DNA of 64,000 bases, taken from the NCBI RefSeq assembly GCF_003945595.2, contig NW_024104367.1, positions 1,071,981-1,135,980 of the forward strand. The letters are read 5' to 3'. Made by a program: the position numbers and the translations under genes. Source of the stretch: Pipra filicauda. Lineage: Eukaryota > Chordata > Aves > Passeriformes > Pipridae. Below the pieces are notes generated by a model, which saw only the letters and a list, made by a program, of their open reading frames with translations, had not been told where the DNA came from and made no database searches. Of the stretch, positions 24,585 to 37,200 are shown one piece after another. The stretch's first letter is position 1. Each line of letters opens with the position of its first letter.

Positions 24585-24660
24585 CAGACCCTTCACCATC
24601 CTCGTGGGCCTCTTTTGGACACTCTCTTATGGTTTAATACCTTTCTTATATTGTGGTGCA
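24580..24660 (-). mobile_element. CR1 LINE, right part of the split copy
   Basis: 'ccagacccttcaccatcctcgtgggcc', 'ttttggacactctcttatggtttaatacc', 'ttcttatattgtggtgca' is the direct continuation of the CR1 ending at 23394. The CR1 is therefore older than the LTR. Confidence 0.88.
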
Positions 24661-27600
24661 TGCAGATCCTACCAAAGCAGAGAACATGATGAATGTCTTC
24701 AGGAGGACTATCAAGCATGCAAAGGGAAGCTTACAGTAAGATGAAATGAGATACTGTATTTTTAAAAGTGTAAATTATGCCTCTGCTTGTATGTATAGAT
24801 TAGATATCCCACTGATTGAAAATTTTGCATTCCCAAGAATGTCCAAACTGATCTGTATCTTCATAAAAGTTTAGTCTTCTGTTAAACCAAGGAAATGCAT
24901 CATTTGAAGGAAGCCTTTGTGCACTCCAGACACTAACTTCTCCAAAATCCCCCCAGCTGAGACAAATTGCTCAGAGACTTCACTCTTCTGCTGCAGTACA
25001 GGCAGTCACTGTGTTTCAGCTGACATTCTGGTTCTGGGAGAAGGTTCAAGTCTGCCCAAGGTTATAACCAATAAGTGAAATTAGCAGTGGCTTCATCTCA
25101 GTTAACCTCAAATTGCCTCTGTCTACACAGACGTGCCTTGAAGCAATTGAACTCAAGCTTTCCCTTGGCACTGGATCAAGCGCCATGGATTTGCATTTGA
25201 GTTTTAGCTCATACTTCACATAACATTTATGCAGACAACAGGCACATATGAGCATTTGCCATCAGTTCCCCTTCCTTCATCCTGTTTCCACAGCAAATTG
25301 GTGATGAGTGTTTCTGACAGGCTTTTAAAGCCCAAATGGTCAAAATAAATAGGTTTATTTATAAGTTTTATTTATAAACTACTAAGGCTATAGGAATAAA
25401 ATGAGTCTGCCACTCAGCTGCAAAACTTTAAGTCGTGACCTTTAAATGTCCCTTGATCCCAAACTGCTCTAGGATTCTACCCAAGCCCCTCCACGCACAG
25501 GACAAGACCTTATCTGTGCACAGAGATTGTATTCACATGTGACACATGGTCACTACAAGTGAAGAGTTAGAATACTTCCAAATTGTTCCCTTTCCCCTCA
25601 TCATTCCCGGAATCTTGTGGCACAGAGGTCACTGGAGCTGCCTTCAGGGATCTAGTTTCACCCATGGAGTCCCATTGCCTTCCCCACTCGGAGACACAGG
25701 CAGTTAGAAAAGCCAGTGGTGCTCTGGAGAACCTGGGAGTTTGGCTCACTGCAAACAGGTGCAGGAGCTGGTGATGCAGTTTGTTTATACAGACCTTGCT
25801 TCTGTGAGTGTCCCACGTTGCACCCTGATGTTGAGTAGAGCCCAAACCCATGTGGACTGCTGTATTAGACCTCAAACACTGAAGTTCCCAAAGAGCTTGA
25901 GTTTTATGCAGATCAACACAAGCCCTTACTTAACTATGATGAGGCTTTTTATGTTCCACAGGCCATGAACCACCCTGTTGTCATGATCCAGCAGCACAAA
26001 CACTGGCCTGATGGTGTTTCTCACGTTGGACGTATTGGGGAAGGCTGATCATGAAAAGAAATGAATTAATGGTTAACATTCAGGGGGGGTTGTGTAAGTA
26101 GCACTGTCAACAACTCTTTATTCTTGCAAAATATAGCTGTGGTGTATCGCGGCCACACCTCTTCTGCAGTGCCCTAAAACTGGCAGCAATACCTTGCTGA
26201 GATGTGCAGATGTAAGAAAACACACAGCAAAAAGGACAGAGCCTTGGTGCAGACAAGGACAGAGTCGTGCCTTGTGCCTTCCCAGATCTCATGGGTGTCA
26301 TTCAGCACAGCTCCCTGTGCTTCACCCCACCAAGCTCTGCAGGAGAACAGCCTTCCTGTCACCAGTGACGTGCAACAAAACTTCAACAAATGACAAGGCT
26401 CCTTGGGATCTGGCCAGAGGAACTCAGGCATGGGCCAAAATTCGAAGGTGGCCTACACAGAGAACAAGTTCTCCTGAGATACCAGCTTTCATCCTCCTCT
26501 TTTGGGGATAACATCCACTTGGCAAATAAAAATCCATAAAAGTGATACAAAATGAACAATGGCTGGAGGAGGTGGCAGAAATCTGGCTCAGAGGAGAGCA
26601 CAGGCTGAGCTGCAGCAGATGTCTGCTTAGACACCAGCCAGACAAAATCCTCTTTTGTTTCTTCCCTTACAAAATAGCAGTCAGATCCACCTCAAGATCT
26701 TTTGGTGTTCCTGAAATATTGTGGGGTCTTGGCAAAAGACACAGTGAGATGCCTGGGACTTTTTACCTGGTCCATGCATCTGGTAGTTGAACTGCATTTC
26801 TCAGGTCAAAAGGAGAGGCCGGGGCTTTTTTATTCCAAAAGAAATTCCCAGTTCCCTTCAACATTTCTGTTTCTTTAGCACTTTGGAAAAATCTTCCTTT
26901 GTGCTGATTTTCACTCCCATCTGAAAGTCTTTGCTGTTGGATCCAGGTGCTGCAAGATGAATCAGATATTGCCAAGGAATGAAAATCTGTCCCCATAAAT
27001 GGCAATGTGTCCCTTGCTTTTAAAACAAGAATCATTGGTATTGATATATTTGACAATAACAATATTACTGTCTGCTGGCTCATCTCCCTTCAATCTGTCC
27101 CCTTTCCCACTGTCCTTCTGGATATTTGCAGATTATGATGTTGTTTTCCCATCTTATGATAAATCCTCCTGCAGGCAGTTAGGTACCCACACGTATCATT
27201 GCAAGGTGGTTTCTTACTCTTTTTTCCTTTCAAACTGTTATGAACTGGAACAATTTCTACATCTGTCACTGCTTCTAAATTTCAGACCACCTTTCTCAGT
27301 TGTCTCTAGAAATCAAAGACTCACACCAGCCCAGATCTCTTCCCTCAGCCTGCTCTGAGGCTCCATAGTCACTGGCAGTTCTTATTGTTTCGAACATGAT
27401 TTCACAGCAGAGACAAAACAGGAGGATGAACGAAAAAGACATGCTCACAGAAACTTCCAGAGACTCCTTTCTCTAACAGCCACCCAGACCACAGTCCTGA
27501 AGATCAGACAGAGACATCTGGAAGACATCTGTGCTTCCAAGCCCTTCAGAGCCCTCTGCAACATCTCTGCCTGGCCAAGCTCTCCAACCGTGGGCCATGA

Positions 27601-30600
27601 GGGACTGCACTGATGAACTGCTCCTCCAGCAGACATAAAGTACATGTTGCTGAGCTCCGGATCTTATTCCCTTGGCCTGTTTATAAGAGAGGATGTCGGT
27701 GTCAGGCACTCCTCGCTCACTTGGCCTGGCTGTTCGGCACACGGGAGATACCAGATTTGGGCCATTAGTCAGAGGCTGCCTGTTTTTCCCTCTTAAACCC
27801 CTGGTGCTGCACTTGGAAATTTTGGTCCAGAATTTAAGCAGGTAAAAATTATTATAGCACACCAACAGTGTTTAAGTTGCTGTAAATCAGGATGAATCTT
27901 CTGCATCCTTTGCCTCTGGTGCATCCCTGCATGTGCTGTGACTTAATAAGCCATAACTAAGAATAACATTTAGCCTCCCAGCCTCAGTGCTGTCCAGAAT
28001 ATCAAAGTAATTCACCACAAGCATAACAACACGACTTTCTCCTGTCCCTCACTATCATAAAAATGTCCTCACCTCCCACATTCAGGGAAAGAGTGAAGTC
28101 ACTTATCCTCTAAATTACACTGAAATCAACAGAAGGAGCAGAGTCCTTGTTTTACCTGATGTTCCACTTGAGAAGGAGCAACATGAGAGGCTCTGTCATG
28201 GCAACTGCTCGTCCCCAGCAGACGAGCTGTCTCCAGGCCTCTCCGATTACATCTTTGCCGTTATAATTCACATCCTGCACTTATTAGTGATAAGGTCAAT
28301 GGGAGCAAATACAATGGGAGCTGCTGAAAACTCTGTTGTTGCACATGCTCCCAAAGACACTCACTGTGCTACAGAAACCAAAAATAACTTCCTGGTCTCC
28401 CAGAGCGGCATGGAAAATATTTCCCTGTATTTTCTAGGTTATGGATAACTTCCCTTCTTTAGGTTTGCAGTGGCTATTTCTCCAGGAGAGCTGAACACAA
28501 GTATCCCTTGGGGCACGTGCCGTTTTCCTCTGCTCTCACCCTGGAGACCTCCATGCCCTCCTTACAAGGGCAGAAATTCACTCTCCCTCACTTCTCTAAC
28601 ACAGCTCTAATTCAATATATATTTCTTTCTTTTTCCCAACATCCTCAGACTTATCCTCTTACTTTAGGGCTCCTGACACCTGTATGAGGGTGTGAGGTCT
28701 CAGTGCACACCCATAGCAGAGAGCAGCGACATTGCTTGTGTCCTCTGCTGTCCCTCTAAATGAAACACACAAAACCCCTGAAAGCCCCAAAGGCTCTTTT
28801 CTACTTTCCTAGTAAAGAGAAGGAAGTGTTCCAGGAGCTTCATTTCTTCCCTAAGAGCAACCACATCTGCACTGCCAGACAGCAAGATAGCAATGGACCA
28901 GGAAAATTACTTCTGCTCAAGAGATCTAATTTTTTTGCTTCTCCCTAGCACCATTTCTTCCCATGCTGTCTGGCCTGGCTCTGAGTGGCAACTGCAAAGA
29001 CTGCACTGGCACGATCTGCTCAACTTAAAAGTTCATGAATTATTTTTAATGGTCTGCAAACACAGTTTGTTTTTGACATACAGTTGTAAATTCCAGAACC
29101 ACAGTGAGCGTCAGAGGAGATAGGAATGGGATATGAGAATACAGCTGGGATGACAGTGAGCAAGAATTGTACCCAGGGACCTTTGTGAAGGTCAAATCCT
29201 GCAGATAAGTCACCACATCATAAAAACCATTAGCACAAATGGTTTTTCCAGTGACAGTCCCAATCCCTTCCCCTCATGTATTTTAAAATGCAACTCACAC
29301 ACACAAGGAGTGACCCTAGAACTGCCATGGCAGTGACACCTGGAGACCCTAGACCCAGCAAGGCCCCACTGTGCTGTCATATGGAGACAGGGTAAATCCC
29401 TGACCCCAACAGGGATAAACAGGCAGGGCAGAGAGGGCAGAGCTGACACAGGCAGTGTTGGGCAGGAGAAGAAGGGATTCAAAGCCCCTTCGCTCTAAAT
29501 CTATTATTGCAACAGTCACAGACAGGAATTCCTTTGCTGGAACTGATCAGTCTGGCTGACACCAGGCTCCCAAAAAAGCACATGAACTTCTGCAGTTTGA
29601 AGCAGGCTAAAGGCTTTGACTTTCCCTGATCCAGCTGCAAAAAAACACCAGCTTTCTTGACAGCTACAGCTGTGGTAATGACTCACTGTCAGAGCAAACA
29701 TCTGTGTCTCATCTAACATATGGAGCAGCACAAAAAGGGACCAAGTTATTCTGCAAAGAAACCAACAATGACCTGATGATCAGGCCAAGATGAGGAAGGC
29801 TTCAAGCTGGTCTGCACTGCTCTGCAGATTCCAGAGTTCTGTTAAAACATACGAGGATATGCAAGACCTGGAATGGGGCTCATGTGCTATTTCCTGACCT
29901 CATATGCTGCATCCAGTTAGAGACACTGAGCATCACCACTTGAGAGCAGCCAGCTGCTTAGGAAGCAAGCCTGAATTCCGTAGAAAGGATTGAATCTCGC
30001 AGGGAGAAGTAGGATCTCCTCTGAAAGGTAAAATTCCCAGCAATCACTCAGATACCCTCCAAGCCTATGAAATTCTACCTTCTTCTACTTCCTGCTCACC
30101 TGAAACCAAGACCCCAACACTTAGACTCTGGTCTCCACCTCCTTGACCCTGTTCTCCTTGATTCCCTGTCCTTCTCAGGAGCAGCCTCCCCTGCATCCGC
30201 TCCTAAACCTCACCAGTCTCCTTTTTCTCTTCCATCCCTTCTACAGCCTCCATGGCCCAAACCTTGGGTGTTTTAGATCCAGCCCATCCCAGCATAGGGA
30301 ACCATTTATTTGACTCCTGCTGTCTTATGGGATCAGATGTGACAGCAATGAACACAACAGAAAAACTCTTCAGTAGAGGAAATACAGGGAGACTGGAGTT
30401 CAGATCTAATGACTGGGAACCATTTCAAGTGTTAATCATTCTTTGTTGTTCTTTATCCAAGTTGAAGCTAAATCTTAATCTCCTTAATCCCGCTATTTCC
30501 ATGTGAAAGGTCTGCGGGCAATGTGAGAGATAAACTCATTTATTTCTCTTAGAAGTTATGTCAAGGAGCACAACAAGAAGATCCACATAGGCAGGAATTT

Positions 30601-32267
30601 TTAGGTACAGTCTCCCAGGGTGTGAGAGCCATGCTCTTTTTTCAAACCTGATTAATTCTGCATCAGCTGGGCACATTACAGACACCATTTTCCTGAAGTC
30701 TACAGTGTATTCCCTGGGCCACAGCTGCTGCTTCTGCCACTACTTGCTATTTGTGGAGTGATTGCATCTGACAAATAGCAATAGGGAGAGATTTCAGGAA
30801 TGACTCAGAGGCAAAGGCAATTTCAGATCCAATTTTATATCCAAGGACAACTTTTCACTGGTTACAGAAATATGAACGGATGAGGTTTACTCCCACCGCA
30901 GCACTCTCTTGGGATCTTATCACATCCTAAACCATGGGTATCCATCACCCTTCACTATTTCTTTGCTCCAGACACATGGGACAATGACTTCAAGCCCTTG
31001 GGATGTTTCCTGAGTCTCTCCCAGGTTGGTGACAGTGTGTTGGGTTTGAATGTACCTTTTTATCCCTGAAGAAGCTACTAGAGATGGACCTCTCCATCCT
31101 GTGAGTCACCAGGATTTTTATCTCCAAGCCTGGGTGTCCTGAGACATTGCTCGTAGCTGTGCTGGGATCTTGCTGACTTGCTCATCTAGGGGTCATCTAC
31201 GCCTGTCATTTTTGCAGCCCTTCTGCTGTTTGTCACTTCTGGTGCTTCTACACCCATCTTCATCCAAATTCCATTCCTTCCAGTCCCAACATTTCCATTA
31301 TAACTCCCCAACACACACACAAATCCCTTCTCCCACTGACAACACAACACCACCTTCATGATGGTGCAAGATGTTGCCACACAGGAATCTGCACATATAG
31401 ACCTCATCAGCAAAGTACATCCAAGACTTTTGAAATATAGTCCCAAGCTCCTGTGGGAAATACTGCAGGATCAACACATTCAGGCTGTTGCTCTTCAAAT
31501 GCCTTTACTAGAAACAACTGTAAGGTGTTAGCCACTTCGGTGTAATCAGCCAAGAAACACTCCAAGCCAGGGCTGTATGTTCACACCAAGCTGTCCTCAG
31601 GGGATCATTTCTCTTTGCTGGTAGAGCACTGGTGTAAATTTATCTCAGGGAGGGCTAAGGCAACAGAAATGCTCCCTTCCTCCCCTCCAGCACCATTCCA
31701 CAGAGCAAAAGCTCTCTCTGCCCCATCCTGGGCAGGTCTGTAACATGCTCCACATCCACCAGTTTTACAAAATATAGCACCGCTGGGCAGCACGTGCAGC
31801 AGAGGCATGGTAAGAGCATCCTTATGCTGTAGTGATGAATTATGCAGAGCAAGCAACCAACCTGGCAATAATAGTGCTCAAGCTGCATCAGGGTGACTAG
31901 AACGAGTCTGTTTCCCTTCACATCCAGTCCTTCCTGCAGCACCACTCAAAATCCATTCAGGAAATGGAATAGCAAGTGGCAGATGTCAGTAGAGCAGTTT
32001 GCAAGCTGCAACGTTGCTGAGCTTCACATACAATCCCAGAGCTGGCACAATCCCCACACAATTAAAAATGGATCCTCAGTGCTCAGTTTCCAAAGTGCCC
32101 AGGATATTATTTACTGGTGACAGACCATCAGGCAGGGTGGGATACGGCCACAGAAGTGACTTGCCTGCACCTGCAGGACTCACCTGTTAATGGAGGCCTA
32201 GAGAGCCCTTGTCCTCCACTGTGGACAAAGTTGCCCCTGTTACCATGCCCCTGCTATCTCTGCACAG
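24661..32267. other. Long non-coding stretch without visible repeats
   Basis: About 7.6 kb with no exon, CR1 or LTR I can recognise; the longest repeat-free interval of the window. Small items seen: TTTATTTATAA tandem copies at 25354-25378, a GC-clamped hairpin at 28207-28227, and a near-palindromic GGAAAATATTTCC at 28412-28424. Segments such as 28240-28320 look information-rich and may be conserved regulatory elements, which needs an alignment to test. Confidence 0.45.
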
Positions 32268-32905
32268 AGAATCATTGATTCACAGACTTGTTTAGGTGGG
32301 GAAATACCTCGAAGATCATTGAGTCCAACAATTAACCCAGCACTGTCAAGTCCACCACTAAACCATGTCCCCAAGTGCCATAGCTACACATCTTCTAAAT
32401 AAAGGTGACTCAACCACTTCCCTGTGCAGTCTGTTCCGATGCCTGACCACCCTGGTCAGATCAGGTTGTTCAAAACCCCGTCCAACCTGGCCTTGGACAC
32501 TTCCAGGCATGGGGCATCCACAGCTTCTCTGGGCAACCTGTGCCAGTGCCTCATCATACTCACAATAAAGAATTTCATCCTCATGTCTAATCTAAACCTA
32601 CCCTCTGTTAGTTTGAAGACATTCCCCCTCATCCCATCACTATATGTCCTTGTCAGAGGTCCCTCTCCAGCTCTCTTGTAGCCCCTGGCTGTCTGAGCTG
32701 CAAGCACACATTGATGGCTCATGTCCAGCCTATCATCCACCAGTACTCCCAAGCCCTTCTCCTCAGGGCTGCTCTCAATCCATTCCATGCCCAGCCTGTA
32801 TTTGTGTTTGGGAATGCCCCAATGCACATGCAGGACTGTGCACCTGCCCTTGCTGAACTTCATGAGGCTCTCACAGTAGTGGTAATTAACTGTAGATATT
32901 GACAC
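32268..32905 (-). mobile_element. CR1 LINE, 3' part with ORF2 remnant
   Basis: Reverse-strand CR1. Part 1 (32268-32460) is a 3' end similar to the copy at 10870; part 2 (32461-32905) joins at a typical internal CR1 point ('caacctggccttggacacttccag'), so this may be two nested or recombined copies. Part 2 on the minus strand keeps an open frame (32456-32905, 149 codons) recognisable as the reverse-transcriptase C-terminus: peptides [23 protein letters not shown], then directly [34 protein letters not shown]. The segment normally between those blocks is missing, so the copy cannot be functional. Confidence 0.9.
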
Positions 32906-33887
32906 CTATTTTTACTGTCACTGTTACTAATATTAATGATAGTAATTGTTGTTATTCCTCTGGCAATTAGAAAAATAGAGTTATTGCTGATATGATATGG
33001 TGTCATCATTGACCTGTAACCCTGAAGCACCTCAGAGTGCTCGTCATGGGTGAGGACGCCCCTCTTCCAGGTTTCCTCTGAGCCAAGCCAGCCGTGGCGG
33101 CCCAAGCCTCAAAACACAAGCCAAGAGGCCACTTGGGGAGATGCTGAATGGGAGTGGAAAGGTGGGGACACGAAACGTGTCATTACCCTGGCACAAGTGA
33201 ATGGGCATTAGTGTGCAAGTCAGAGAGCCAGGAGATCCAGAGGTGTTCTCATCTCCACCACAACCTTCCTGCATGACCTCCAAGCCAGTATTGGGAAATC
33301 CACTGGGAGCAGGAGGCAGGTGCAGGTGGTAATGCTTAGTTGTTGGTGTCTCCATGTGTGTTAGTGCCTGATCTCACGTTACAGCCACCAAGGAGATGAT
33401 CAGCACTGTCAGTGGAGACTAATTAGCATTTTAACTGGGTGAATGTACAGCTGAACCACCTGCCTAAACAAAAGCACCACACGTTATTTGAGATGCTTGG
33501 ATGTACCTCTGACTGAAACCCACAGAATCTCTTCATGGTGTAGCCCCTCACCAGTTACATGGAGATGTTGGAGCTTGCTCCTCTACAGCTGAGTGTTCTG
33601 ACATGCCATCCCCCATGCCAAGAGGAGCCCAGAGCTCTGTGCTTGACTGATAGACTTCAGTTATATCACTAACAACACAACAGTTTTGTTTTGTGGTAAA
33701 GCCACAATGCTCAGCACGTGACTTAACTCAGTTCTGGCCTTCTATATGAATCTCACATCTGGGTGGAAATCCCAAGGTCAATCAAACACCACATCTTTAT
33801 TTTGCATGGATTTCTACACTTCAACCCATCCTGGAAGCCTGTAACATCTGTAGGTGAGAAAACAACCCAGCTCCATGTGCTGACCAC
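32906..33887. other. Non-coding gap
   Basis: AT-rich at 32906-32990, with TAATATTAATGATAGTAATTG-like sequence, then ordinary unique-looking DNA. Nothing else recognised. Confidence 0.4.
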
Positions 33888-34224
33888 ACCTCTACAACTC
33901 CCTGAAAGGGTGTTTTAGCCAGGTGGGGGTTGGTCTCTTCTCCCAGCTAATAAGTGACAGGACAAAAGGAAATGACCTAAAGTTGCACCAGGGGAGATTT
34001 CAGTTGGATATTATGTGAAAATTCTTCATAGAATGGATAGTCAGGCATCAGAACAGGCTGCCCATGTAAGTGGTTGAGTCACCATCCCTGGAGGCATTTA
34101 AAAAATGTGTATATGTGGCACTTGGGGACCTAGTTTAATGGTGGACTTGGCAGTTCTGGGTTAATTGTTGGACTTAACTATCTTCAAGGTCTTTTACAAC
34201 CTAGATGACTCTAAGATTCTATTA
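33888..34224 (+). mobile_element. CR1 LINE, 3' end, sense orientation
   Basis: 'ctacaactccctgaaagggtg', 'agccaggtgggggttggtctcttctcccag', 'gacaggacaaaaggaaatg', 'ccatccctggaggcatttaaaaaatgtgta', 'ttgttggacttaactatcttcaaggtcttttacaacc', 'tctaagattctatt'. Same subfamily and orientation as 17262-17799; heavily mutated. Confidence 0.9.
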
Positions 34225-37200
34225 CAGCTGCCTTTCCTTCTATGCTTCACAAGGGTGATGAAGCCCTGGACTATGACCACACAACCACTGCCTCCTTATC
34301 CCAGGAGTTAACACTGGTGATGGTTGTTCCATGGAGCTCGTGATTTTCTCCTCTTGGCCCAGGGCCATGGGAAGGACTCTTTGTTTCTCAGCACCCTGTT
34401 TAATCATTTACACCGGGGGAAGGGTGGGACAGACACTGTGTTCCCAGGATCTCAGTGCCTGTCACTGTCAGGTCTCCCAGCCTGCCCATCCTGCTTCTGC
34501 AACCTCACACCAGTCTGGCCCAGGGACTCAAACCCTGCTGTGGCAGGTCCTCTGGGAAAGCTGAGTTATTTGGAGGGGTTTCAAGCTGTTGTTTGAAACA
34601 CATCCAGCCACAGATCTCTCAGGTAATGCCATTCCTGTGCTTCACACTATGTGCCTACTTGACACACACCCAGTTTTTGCCCTCCCCACCCAAGGAGAAA
34701 TAAACTCCTTCCCACCCATGAGACTGCCTGTCACACCCAGGGAGCCCTGGCCGTTACCTGGTGACCTGCCAACAAACACAATCTCTGTGCCACAATGCTG
34801 ACACTCGTTCTGAGCCCCAAAATGTGCCAGTGGTGCCTGGTCCCTCCCCTGGAGTCAGGAGCACTTCTGCATTCCCCATCCCCAGTGCCATGTGTTGGAG
34901 GTATTCACATTCCTGGTGGGTGAGCCCCTGGACCAAGGACTTCTCTGCCTGTCATTCTCTGGATCCTCCGCTCGCAACCCCAGAGCCACAAGCATCGCAA
35001 ACACTGTGGGAACAAGAGCATCAGTAACACATAAACGGGAAGACTAAAAGAAACCTGCACGTCACAGGTGGGAGGGCCTTGTTTCCAAAGTAGCTGGGTG
35101 GATCTTCAAAGCACTGGGAAGGACATGTCAAGGTGACCTTGTCCTTCCCTCTGCCCCAAGGGAAGATCAAGCACGCCTGAACCAGCCCTGAGAGCTCCCA
35201 GGTTAACCTGACCTTGGAACATCCAGGCCCACATCTGTTGCCTCCAGCTCTGCCAAGTCCCTGCCCGAGTCTCCCAACCTATGAAAGGAGGAACTAATAG
35301 AACCAGTAGATCCATTGCCGGGTTACTGGAGATGAAGGAAGGGGGGAGGGAAACCTTTGGCTGGTGATTGATGATTCACAGACATGTGGTGAAAAGCAAT
35401 AAATGAGCATGGAGTGTTGTGCACCTACGGGTGTTTACACCTGCTGATGTTGATATAGCTACAAAGTTACACAAGATGATCCAGGAGTGCATATGTGCAT
35501 GTTTGGTTCTCCTTGTGCTCCTCCCAGCACAGCATGGGCATTTGCCTTGCAGAGGAGTTCCCAGGGCAGGGGTTGAGACCAGGTTTCCAAGGGGCACTAG
35601 GTATCTCCTTTTAACTTGTAGCAAGCCTTGCTTTTTTATCCTATTTGGCATGGAAAACTGTGGGAATCACAGTGTTGGACTTCCCAAAAAAGGTCAGCGT
35701 TTGGTAGATTGGGCCACCATCCTACTTTAGTCAGGAAAGTGGCAAGAGGATCATTATTATTTGGGTCCAGTACTGCATATATCTGACATTCATGTGAGCA
35801 CATGATTGCAAGTACACCCTAAAGGGTATTTTAAAAAGGGCAGCATTTTCATGGCACTGATATCCTCAAGATTTGAACACTACTCCTCTGGAAGACATCC
35901 TGAGCCTCCAAAGCTGGTTAATGTGGGTCCAGGTCTCTGATCAAGAAGGGAGTCTGACTGGAGATGGGAGGTGGTGAAGGCTTCAACATGGGCTGTGGGT
36001 ACCAGAGCCCTTTGGGTGCTGGGGCTCAGGCACAGGCCTATTTCAGATCTCTGAAACCATGCATGGGCTGCGCCTCCACTGGAAAACGTGGGGAGCCACA
36101 ACCAAAGTGAGGTTGAAAACCAGGCTTTTAAGCCCAGATGCTCTCCTGCAGTGTAACATACATTACAACATACATCCCAGAAACCTCCAGTGACTCCAAT
36201 TTGCCAAAGGACCAGGGGGAAAAAAGCAAATTCAAATAGGATTTTTTTCCCCAATTGGAACAACAGTTTTGGCACCTGACAAAAGGCCAGAGCAAACTTA
36301 GCTGGAGTCGGTTCAGTGTCCTATACCTTATTATGTTCCTAATTTAGCTCTTAAGTCACTGCTCCAGTCACTGCTTAGAACACTAAACCTGTGTCATTAA
36401 ATCATCTCACAGCCCTCCGGGGAACAGATAAGACTCAGGATGGCCTCTCAGCATTACTGTGCAATTTAGGTCTGTTTAATTCCTGTTAGCTGAGAAATAT
36501 GATGAAAATGTATCTAGGAGACCAGTAATCAGCCATACAGCTTCTATTCTTGACAGATGCACAAGCCCAGCTTTCCACTGATAGTAATTGCTGAAAACTG
36601 GGACCTCGTGATTTATCCAAGGCTCTTAAGAGCTTGATATCTGCTGTTCTTCCGGCATGGAAAAGCAAAGTTTAAATATAAAACCTGCCTTGAAAAGTTC
36701 TGTGCAATCCAATCAGCCAGTAAATTTCTTACAGATGATAGCACGGTGATCCCGGCGTAATCCAATGTTTCATAAATGTCTTAGAAGATTAAGGCATCAT
36801 TTTCTGCCCAAATGACAGTGGAGATTCACATCTCTGCAGAGTAAACACTGGCAACACTCTTGCATAAGAGCCAGCAATATTGTTAAAATTCTCCTCTGTG
36901 CTTTCTTACAAGGGCAATTACATAACCAGAAGCCTTCATCTATCAAAATAAATCCCTTTCATTGAATAAGATGCTGTAGTGTAAGTGCACAAGCACACAT
37001 CCATGGCAAGGAAGGGAAGGTGGCTGGATTGCGTTGCCTGACTGACCTGGAAAGAGGATTTTAACTCTGCAATGACTCATCCCTGCTGGCTGTTCTCCCT
37101 GGTTGATTTCTAGCTCTGACTCATGAATCACAGTCCCCAACATGCCAAGCACTAGGCTTACAGTCACACATGCCCCATCCTTTACAACAAACAAGGACTG

